A DNA stretch of 20,830 bases from Agrobacterium fabrum (GTDB taxonomy: Bacteria > Pseudomonadota > Alphaproteobacteria > Rhizobiales > Rhizobiaceae), in contig QFOL01000037.1 in NCBI GenBank assembly GCA_003241215.1, forward strand, positions 1 through 20,830, given 5' to 3'. Under the pieces are notes generated by a model, which ran no database searches, had not been told where the DNA came from, and saw only the letters and a list, made by a program, of their open reading frames with translations. Positions 14,596-20,830 of this stretch are shown piece by piece (position 1 is the first letter of the stretch; every line of letters starts with the position of its first letter). A program made the translations under genes and the position numbers.

Positions 14596-15234
14596 TCAGG
14601 CCCCCGGACCCGGCCGGTATCCGTGTCTCGCGTAAAACCGGTCAAGTTCGCGCGGTTGCGGCATCTCGCCGGTATAGATGGCGATATAGTCCGGAATCCT
14701 CTGCATCCGCACCGCCACATCTTCCTCGGACTGCATGGAGATATAACCGATCTGCACGAGATAGGTGGTTCGCGCCCGCACATCCGCGGTGTTTTCACCG
14801 TGGCCGAAACGCACGAACATGCGTGAAAGCGCCGTCATCCTCATTTCGTCGGCTTTGCGTACTTCCGCGAGAATCTCGTCAGACTGCAGGGCCCAGCTTC
14901 GAACCGCAAATTCAAATCTGCTGTCGAACAGCGCAGAATCGAGCCAGCAATCGAAAACATTCAGCATGGCTTCGGCCAGGGTTTCGGCATAGGCCTCCGA
15001 CTGCCTGACGATGCTTCCGGTGTTTTTCTCCCGCCAGCGGGCGATGAGCGCGGCCAGCAGCTCCTCCCGATCCCTGAAGAACCAGTAGAAGCTCGTGCGC
15101 GACAGATTGAGCTTTTTTGCCAGAGGCAGGATTTTGACGGAATCCACACCGGATTCCATCAGGGCCTGATAGGCTGCCTCAAGCCACCCCTCGTGCGAGC
15201 CGCGCCAGCCTGTCTCGTTCAATGTCGCTTCCAT
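14596..15234 (-). CDS. TetR/AcrR-family transcriptional regulator
   Basis: A 212-residue protein with an N-terminal TetR DNA-binding domain (about 15-62): GWLEAAYQALMESGVDSVKI, then the helix-turn-helix LPLAKKLNLSRTSFYWFFRD ending in the typical FYxxFxxREEL pattern. The C-terminal part (about 75-205) is the variable ligand-binding and dimer domain. The start at 15234 is preceded by AGGAAA with 6-bp spacing. It is divergent from the flavin oxidoreductase gene with a 144-bp gap holding two palindromes, so it most likely represses that gene and itself until a ligand related to the enzyme's substrate binds. Confidence 0.9.
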   Translation of the reverse strand: MEATLNETGWRGSHEGWLEAAYQALMESGVDSVKILPLAKKLNLSRTSFYWFFRDREELLAALIARWREKNTGSIVRQSEAYAETLAEAMLNVFDCWLDSALFDSRFEFAVRSWALQSDEILAEVRKADEMRMTALSRMFVRFGHGENTADVRARTTYLVQIGYISMQSEEDVAVRMQRIPDYIAIYTGEMPQPRELDRFYARHGYRPGPGA

Positions 15235-15299
15235 GATGATTTCCTATCAAATCGGTCTGGTCGCGACAAGGCGAATGTCCACCCATGTCGAAAGCCAAT

Positions 15300-15330
15300 A
15301 CACATGTGTTTTCTTAATTGACACATATGT
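15300..15330. promoter_or_regulatory. Paired palindromes in the TetR-oxidoreductase intergenic region
   Basis: ACACATGTGT (15300-15309) and ACATATGT (15323-15330) are perfect palindromes with centres 22 bp apart, about two helical turns. TTGACA at 15318-15323, a -35 candidate for the oxidoreductase gene, overlaps the second. Binding by the adjacent TetR protein is likely by position; no clear -10 was found. Confidence 0.5.
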
Positions 15331-15378
15331 ACATTTTCACTTAGCCTCTCCCTATCGATGTTTCCCGGAGCAGGTTGC

Positions 15379-17415
15379 ATGACGATTGACCCCCTTCTTC
15401 AGCCCTACCAGCTGAAACACCTCACATTGCGAAACCGCATCATCGTCACTTCGCATGAACCCGCCTATCCGGAGGACGGCATGCCGAAAGGACGTTACCG
15501 TGCCTATACGGTGGAGCGGGCGAAAGGCGGCGTCGCCATGACGATGACGGCCGGCTCCGCCGCCGTCTCCAGGGACAGCCCGCCCGTCTTCAACAATCTG
15601 CTCGCCTACAAGGATGAAATCGTTCCCTGGATCAGGGAGATGACCGATGCCGTGCATGATGAAGGCGCGGCGATCATGATCCAGCTCACGCATCTCGGCC
15701 GCCGCACCCGTTGGGACAAGGGCGATTGGCTGCCGATCCTTGCACCATCCCATCATCGCGAAGCGGCGCATCGGGCCTTTCCGAAGAAGATCGAAGACTG
15801 GGATATCGAACGCATCATAAAGGACTTCGCCGACGCCGCGGAGCGCATGAAGGCGGGCGGCATGGACGGGGTGGAGCTGGAAGCCTATGGCCATCTCATC
15901 GACCAGTTCGTTTCACCGCTGACCAACGAATTGGATGGCCCCTATGGCGGCCCGCTGGAAAACCGCATGCGTTTCTGTCTCGACGTCTTCAAGGCGATGC
16001 GCGAACGCGTCGGCGACGATTTCATCCTCGGGGTCCGCTATACGGCCGATGAATGTCTTGAAGGCGGAACTGGAAAGGCGGAAGGTCTCGAGATTTCCAG
16101 ACGGCTGAAGGAGAGCGGCCTGATCGACTACCTCAATGTCATCAGGGGCCATATCGACACCGATCCCGGCCTGACCGACGTCATTCCCATTCAGGGCATG
16201 GCCAATGCGCCGCATCTCGATTTCGCCGGTGAAATCCGCGCTGCGACCAGCTTTCCAACCTTCCACGCCGCGAGGATCCAGGATGTCGCAACCGCCCGAT
16301 ACGCGATATCCTCCGGCAAGGTCGACATGGTCGGCATGACACGCGCCCATATGACCGACCCGCATATCGTGCGCAAGATCATGGAAAAGCGGGAGGACGA
16401 TATTCGCCCCTGCGTCGGCGCCAATTATTGTCTCGACCGTATCTATCAGGGCGGTCTCGCCTTCTGCATTCACAATGCGGCGACCGGCCGCGAGGAAACC
16501 ATGCCGCACGAAATTGCCCGAGCGGCCGAGCGCCGGAAGGTGGTGGTCATCGGCGCCGGTCCGGCCGGGCTGGAGGCCGCACGCGTCTGCGCCGAACGCG
16601 GCCATGAGGTGGTCGTCTTCGAGGCAGCCAACGATCCGGGCGGCCAGGTCCGCCTGACCGCCCAGAGCGAACGCCGCCGCGAAATGATCAGCATCGTCGA
16701 CTGGCGCATGAGCCAGTGCGAAAGGCTCGGCGTCACCTTTCATTTCAACAGCTGGGCGGAGGCGGACACGGTTCTTTCGGAAAAGCCCGATGTCGTCATC
16801 ATCGCCACCGGCGGTCTGCCGCATACCGATATATTGTCCGAGGGCAACGATCTCGTCGTCTCGGCATGGGATATCATTTCCGGAGACGTCAAACCCGGCA
16901 CGAATGTGCTGGTGTTCGACGATGCCGGCGATCATGCGGGCCTGCAGGCCGCCGAGTTTCTCGCAAAGGCCGGGGCGAAAGTGGAGATCATGACGCCTGA
17001 CCGCGCTTTCGCCCCGGAAGTCATGGCCATGAATCTCGTCCCCTATATGCGCTCCTTACAGAAACTCGACGTCACTTTCACCGTCACCTACCGACTGGAG
17101 GCGGCGGAGAAAAACGGCAATCAGCTCATCGCCCATGTCGGCAGCGATTATGGCGGCGTGGCGAAATCGAGGACCGTGGACCAGATCGTTGTCAATCACG
17201 GCACAGTGCCGCTGGACGAGCTGTATTTCGAACTCAAACCCGGCTCGAAGAACCTCGGCGAAATCTCCTATGACGCCCTGCTTGCCGGAGCGACCCAGAG
17301 TGTGGAACGCAACCCGGAAGGCGCCTACCGGCTCTTCCGGATCGGGGATGCGGTCGCCGCGCGCAATACCCATGCAGCAATCTACGATGCGCTGCGTCTG
17401 GCAAAGGACATCTGA
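15379..17415 (+). CDS. Two-domain flavin oxidoreductase, N-methylproline demethylase (StcD)-like
   Basis: A 678-residue protein of the dienoyl-CoA reductase/trimethylamine dehydrogenase group. Residues 1-330 form an FMN TIM barrel of old yellow enzyme type (LRNRIIVTSHEPAYPEDG, IQLTHLGRRTRW, EAYGHLIDQFVSP). Cysteines C345, C351 and C363 mark an Fe-S site, and residues about 385-670 form an FAD/NAD-type domain with GAGPAG (392-397) and a terminal RIGDAVAARNTHAAIYDALR. Length and sequence feel match StcD, which demethylates N-methylproline in stachydrine breakdown; dimethylglycine or related methylamine demethylases are alternatives. Start: the ATG at 15379 has GGAG 8 bp upstream, whereas the earlier in-frame ATG at 15358 does not. 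It is divergent from a TetR regulator. Substrate is inferred, family is firm. Confidence 0.85.
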   Translation: MTIDPLLQPYQLKHLTLRNRIIVTSHEPAYPEDGMPKGRYRAYTVERAKGGVAMTMTAGSAAVSRDSPPVFNNLLAYKDEIVPWIREMTDAVHDEGAAIMIQLTHLGRRTRWDKGDWLPILAPSHHREAAHRAFPKKIEDWDIERIIKDFADAAERMKAGGMDGVELEAYGHLIDQFVSPLTNELDGPYGGPLENRMRFCLDVFKAMRERVGDDFILGVRYTADECLEGGTGKAEGLEISRRLKESGLIDYLNVIRGHIDTDPGLTDVIPIQGMANAPHLDFAGEIRAATSFPTFHAARIQDVATARYAISSGKVDMVGMTRAHMTDPHIVRKIMEKREDDIRPCVGANYCLDRIYQGGLAFCIHNAATGREETMPHEIARAAERRKVVVIGAGPAGLEAARVCAERGHEVVVFEAANDPGGQVRLTAQSERRREMISIVDWRMSQCERLGVTFHFNSWAEADTVLSEKPDVVIIATGGLPHTDILSEGNDLVVSAWDIISGDVKPGTNVLVFDDAGDHAGLQAAEFLAKAGAKVEIMTPDRAFAPEVMAMNLVPYMRSLQKLDVTFTVTYRLEAAEKNGNQLIAHVGSDYGGVAKSRTVDQIVVNHGTVPLDELYFELKPGSKNLGEISYDALLAGATQSVERNPEGAYRLFRIGDAVAARNTHAAIYDALRLAKDI

Positions 17416-17527
17416 TACTACATCCCGGATCGCGCTATTGGACCGGACAGTCAGCGCCACGACGTGACAGGCAGAGGCAGAACAAATCAGCCTCCGCCGC
17501 GATAGGGATGCAGGGCCGGCAGCGGTT

Positions 17528-18589
17528 TCAGGCCTGAATCAAGGCAATGCCCCGGCTCTTGAACCCCAGCGTCACATCGCTCGCCGCCGGCAGACTGGTC
17601 TCCACGGCATGGTCGACAATGAAAAGCGTCCCGATATCGGTCTCCACCTCATATTCGACGTGGCCGCCGAGATAGGCGCTGTGCAGCACCCGGCCGGCAA
17701 GTCCCTGCCCGCCCGGCTGACCGATGGAAATCGAACCGGGACGAACCGCAAGCTTTGCGGGACCCGGCCGGGCGTTGCGGGCCGCGACCCGATGATCGAT
17801 CCCGCCGACACGGATCACCGCATCGGCCCCTTCGATGCCAACCACCTCGCAACCGACAACATTCGCCTCGCCCATGAAATCGGCGATGAAGGCGGAGGCC
17901 GGGGCCTCGTAGAGATCGCGTGGCGCACCCGACTGGGCGATTTCGCCATCCTTCATCACGATGATCCGGTCGGAAACGGCCAGCGCCTCATCCTGATCAT
18001 GCGTCACGTAAACCGCCGTGAAACCCAGCCGCTGCTGCAATTCGCGGATTTCGGTGCGGACCCGACGACGAAGGCGGGCATCGAGGTTGGAAAGCGGCTC
18101 ATCGAGCAACAGCACCTGCGGCTCAAGCACCAGCGCACGGGCGACCGCCACGCGCTGCTGCTGGCCGCCGGAAAGTTCGGCAGGCAGGCGGTGCCCCATG
18201 TCGGCAAGACCGACGAGCTTCAGCCCCTCTTCCGCCTTTTCCCGCGCTTCCGCCTTACGCAGCCCGGAGGATTGCAGGCCGTAGGCGACATTGTCCAGCG
18301 CCGTCATATGCGGGAAAAGCGCATAGGACTGGAAGACCATCGAGACATCGCGCTCATTGGCGGGCAGCATGGTCACATCCTTGTCGCCGATCAGGATGCG
18401 GCCCGAGGTCGGATGCTCAAGGCCCGCCAGCATGCGCAGCGTCGTCGTCTTGCCGCAGCCGGAGGGACCGAGCAGGGTGACCAGCGTGCCGGGCTCGATG
18501 GTGAGCGACAGGTCGGGAATGGCGGTGAAAGCACCGAAAGTCTTGCGGACATTCTGAAAGGTGACGGAGCCGGGCTTTACGGAAATCAT
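17528..18589 (-). CDS. ABC transporter ATP-binding protein, Fe(3+)/polyamine-type importer
   Basis: A 353-residue ATPase. Walker A GPSGCGKTT (41-49), Q-loop Q87 in FQSYALFPHM, signature LSGGQQQ (139-145), Walker B VLLLDEP (159-165), D-loop SNLD (167-170) and H-loop H197 are all intact. The region after about 240 is a TOBE-type regulatory domain. Proteins of this FbpC/PotA class power uptake of Fe(3+), polyamines, sulfate or phosphonates. Its ATG overlaps the permease stop (ATGA, 18589-18586), so the two are coupled. The fused permease partner favours the Fe(3+)/AfuB-FbpB subgroup, but the ligand depends on the binding protein, which is not in the window. Confidence 0.92.
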   Translation of the reverse strand: MISVKPGSVTFQNVRKTFGAFTAIPDLSLTIEPGTLVTLLGPSGCGKTTTLRMLAGLEHPTSGRILIGDKDVTMLPANERDVSMVFQSYALFPHMTALDNVAYGLQSSGLRKAEAREKAEEGLKLVGLADMGHRLPAELSGGQQQRVAVARALVLEPQVLLLDEPLSNLDARLRRRVRTEIRELQQRLGFTAVYVTHDQDEALAVSDRIIVMKDGEIAQSGAPRDLYEAPASAFIADFMGEANVVGCEVVGIEGADAVIRVGGIDHRVAARNARPGPAKLAVRPGSISIGQPGGQGLAGRVLHSAYLGGHVEYEVETDIGTLFIVDHAVETSLPAASDVTLGFKSRGIALIQA

Positions 18590-20817
18590 GCGGTTTTCTC
18601 CTGAGCGAGAGGAACGGAGGAAGCGGAGGGCAGGCCGGCGACGCGGTTTTCGCGCCGCAGGCGACGCTCGCCGACAATGAGCTGGAAGCCTGTGATGACG
18701 GTGATCATCACCACGATCAGCATGGAGGAATAGGCGATCGCCACCCCATATTCACCGTTCTCGACAAGGCCGACGATATAGGAGGTCGCCATGTTGTATT
18801 CGGCGCTGACGAGGAAGATGACGGCGCTGATGGAAGTGATGGCGCGCACGAAGGAATAGACCAGTGCGGCCGTGATCGCGGGCCTCAGGAGCGGCAGGAT
18901 AACCTTGCGGATGGTGCGGAAACTATTGGCCCTGAGCGTCAGCGAGGCCTCGTCGAGGCTCTTGTCCAGCTGGCTCATCGCCGCAATGCCGCCGCGCACG
19001 CCGACCGGCATGTTGCGGAACACGAAGCAGGCGATCAGGATCAGCGCCGAGCCGGTCATTTCCACCGGCGGCAGGTTGAAGGCCATGATGTAGCTGACGC
19101 CGATGACCGTGCCGGGAATGGCAAAGCTCATCATCAGCGCGAATTCGAAGAGGTTTCGCCCGGCGAATTTCTGCCGCACGATGATATAGGCGGTCAAAAG
19201 ACCGACGGCGGCGGTCAGCGGTGCCGAAACCAGCGCGATCTTCATGGTCGTCCAGAACGAGTTCCAGGCCACGCCGGTCCAGGCAATCGAGCCATTGGAG
19301 AAGCTGATGGAAAAGGCGCGGACGTAGTGGTCTAGGGTCAGGGAATTGTCGAGACCCCATGTCTTCACGAAACCGCCCACAAGGATCATGCCATAAACGA
19401 CGATGGTGAAGACCATCCACGGCACCACGACGGCGTGGACGCCGATGGACAGGCCGCGCGGCAGCGCGATATGCGCGCCGCTGTCACCCTTGCCCGTCAC
19501 CGTCGCAAAATTCTTGCCTGCCAGCCAGAAGCGCTGGGCAAGGAAGGCAGAAAGCGTAAAGCACAGCAGGATGATCGCCAGAACCGCAGCACGCGACGGA
19601 TCGTTCTGCGAACCGACGACAGCGAAGAAGATTTCCGTCGACAGCACGCCATGGGTGCCGCCAAGCACCAGCGGATTGCCGAAATCCGCCATGCTCTCGA
19701 TAAAACCGATGAGGAAGGCATTGGCGAGACCGGGCTTCATCAGCGGCAGCGACACCCGCCAGAAGGTGCGCCAGCGGTCGGCGCGCAGCGTCTGCGATGC
19801 TTCTTCCATCGACGGGCTGACACCTTCGACCACGCCGATCAGCACCAGAAACGAGATGGGCGTGAAGGAAAGGACCTGCGCGATCCAGATGCCGGTCATG
19901 CCATAAAGCCAGCGACCCGGTTCGATGCCGAAGAGATAGGAAAGCCATTCGGTGACGACACCGGCGCGGCCGAAGAGCAGCGTCAGGGCAAGGCCGATAA
20001 CGAAAGGCGGCGTGATGATCGGCAGAACGGTGAGAAGCCGCAGGCCCTTCTTGAACGGAAAGCGGGTGCGGGTGGCGATCAGCGCGAAGCCGAGGCCGAG
20101 CACGGTCGAGCCGAAGGCCGTCATCAGGGCCAGAAACAATGTGCGCCAGGCAACGCCGCAACGCTCTTCACCTGTGACGCAGCCAAGGCTCCAGATGCCG
20201 GGATCCTTGATATTGCGGATAAAGCCATCGGCATTAAAGGAGCCGTCGAAATCCTGAACGGAGGCGACCAGCATGCTGCCGATCGGATAGAAGACAAAGA
20301 CCGTGACGAGGAAAATCAGAACGGAAATGGCGCCGACGACGAAAGCATCACCTTTCATGACGCCGCGTTCGGCAAGCCCGAAGGCAAAAAGCAGCACGAA
20401 GACGAACGACATGACGACCGCGCCGGCCCCCATGGACGGCTGACCGTCGGCAAGCATGCCGAAAAGGTTTTCGCTCACCGTCCAGCTCCAGCCGGTAAAG
20501 CCGATGGCCAGCCCCTGCAAGGCGAGGAAAACGAGGCCGGCGGCGCCGATAATGGCAAGCAACCTGCCGCGCCGCATCGGATCGCCGATAGGCCGGACAA
20601 GACACGCGGCGAGGAAAAAGACAACGATTCCGACCAGCCATGGTTTTCCATAGGACAGGATCTGCAGCACACCGGGCGCATTGCTGGCCGACGAGAAAAA
20701 TCCGGAAAGCCAGCGGAAGCTGAAAAAGCCACCTTCGATGCGATACCAGGGAAGAAGAATGAGGGCAAAAGCCCCGAACGCCAGGACGATGTCCAGCCTG
20801 CGATTGCCACGTGTCAT
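18586..20817 (-). CDS. ABC transporter permease, fused double-domain Fe(3+) (FbpB/AfuB)-type
   Basis: A 743-residue inner-membrane protein with two permease domains in tandem. Each carries an EAA loop that docks the ATPase: EEASQTLRADRWRTF from 338 and DEASLTLRANSFRTI from 623. The two domains span roughly 220-435 and 515-715. Before them is an N-terminal part of about 180 residues with four likely membrane helices (about 10-24, 60-75, 86-105, 132-150) plus one leading into domain one. The start at 20817 follows GAGG with 8-bp spacing. It lies upstream of, and overlaps, the ATPase gene. The substrate-binding protein gene is expected further upstream, beyond 20830. Iron is inferred from subgroup, not shown. 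Confidence 0.88.
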   Translation of the reverse strand: MTRGNRRLDIVLAFGAFALILLPWYRIEGGFFSFRWLSGFFSSASNAPGVLQILSYGKPWLVGIVVFFLAACLVRPIGDPMRRGRLLAIIGAAGLVFLALQGLAIGFTGWSWTVSENLFGMLADGQPSMGAGAVVMSFVFVLLFAFGLAERGVMKGDAFVVGAISVLIFLVTVFVFYPIGSMLVASVQDFDGSFNADGFIRNIKDPGIWSLGCVTGEERCGVAWRTLFLALMTAFGSTVLGLGFALIATRTRFPFKKGLRLLTVLPIITPPFVIGLALTLLFGRAGVVTEWLSYLFGIEPGRWLYGMTGIWIAQVLSFTPISFLVLIGVVEGVSPSMEEASQTLRADRWRTFWRVSLPLMKPGLANAFLIGFIESMADFGNPLVLGGTHGVLSTEIFFAVVGSQNDPSRAAVLAIILLCFTLSAFLAQRFWLAGKNFATVTGKGDSGAHIALPRGLSIGVHAVVVPWMVFTIVVYGMILVGGFVKTWGLDNSLTLDHYVRAFSISFSNGSIAWTGVAWNSFWTTMKIALVSAPLTAAVGLLTAYIIVRQKFAGRNLFEFALMMSFAIPGTVIGVSYIMAFNLPPVEMTGSALILIACFVFRNMPVGVRGGIAAMSQLDKSLDEASLTLRANSFRTIRKVILPLLRPAITAALVYSFVRAITSISAVIFLVSAEYNMATSYIVGLVENGEYGVAIAYSSMLIVVMITVITGFQLIVGERRLRRENRVAGLPSASSVPLAQEKTA

Positions 20818-20830
20818 GGCCGACCTCGCT

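Noticed and set aside
15913..16935. 340-codon minus-strand frame across the flavin oxidoreductase
   Set aside because: Antisense shadow; the plus-strand protein has intact FMN, Fe-S and nucleotide-binding motifs.
17609..18604. 331-codon plus-strand frame across the ABC ATPase
   Set aside because: Antisense shadow of an ATPase with all canonical motifs.
1..20830. CRISPR arrays, insertion sequences, rRNA or tRNA genes
   Set aside because: No regularly spaced repeats, transposase genes, terminal inverted repeats or RNA-gene signatures were seen on either strand.

Overview
The window looks like chromosomal DNA of a Rhizobiaceae alphaproteobacterium, most probably a member of the Agrobacterium tumefaciens (biovar 1) complex. 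It is GC-rich with dense short-spaced genes. The clearest marker is a contiguous block lpiA-acvB-telA: a lysyl-phosphatidylglycerol synthase, the periplasmic virulence-associated lipase AcvB, and a 442-residue protein with every hallmark of the telomere resolvase TelA. TelA is the enzyme that maintains hairpin telomeres on the linear Agrobacterium chromosome, so the host probably carries a linear replicon even though nothing in this window looks like a telomere. These identifications rest on motif and residue recognition, not on database searches.

Layout. 1-2300: a peptide-type ABC substrate-binding protein (minus strand, cut by the window start) lies divergent from an M19 dipeptidase. 2300-6950: a small two-helix membrane protein (minus) is divergent from the translationally coupled lpiA-acvB pair. 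7108-8436: telA, same direction as acvB. 8539-10734: an aromatic-acid-type MFS transporter (minus) divergent from a MarR regulator. 10876-12021: a small lipoprotein (plus) convergent with an Omp25/RopB-like outer-membrane barrel (minus). 12309-14416: a response regulator and histidine kinase in one overlapping unit on the minus strand, directly upstream of the barrel gene. 14596-17415: a TetR regulator divergent from a two-domain flavin oxidoreductase resembling N-methylproline demethylase (StcD). 17528-20817: ATPase and fused double permease of an Fe(3+)-type ABC importer on the minus strand; its binding protein is presumably just beyond the right edge.

How parts work together. LpiA makes lysyl-phosphatidylglycerol at the inner membrane, and AcvB-type enzymes remove it from the periplasmic side, so the coupled pair is a lipid synthesis and turnover module linked in Agrobacterium to acid adaptation and T-DNA transfer. 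The peptide-binding protein and the dipeptidase suggest uptake followed by cleavage of small peptides. Three regulator-target pairs (MarR-MFS, TetR-oxidoreductase, two-component system and barrel) have short repeats in their intergenic regions that are candidate operators. The most notable features are the telomere resolvase with a visible internal duplication of its N-terminal half, the degenerate tandem domain in AcvB, and the altered Fe-S cysteine motif of the demethylase-like enzyme.
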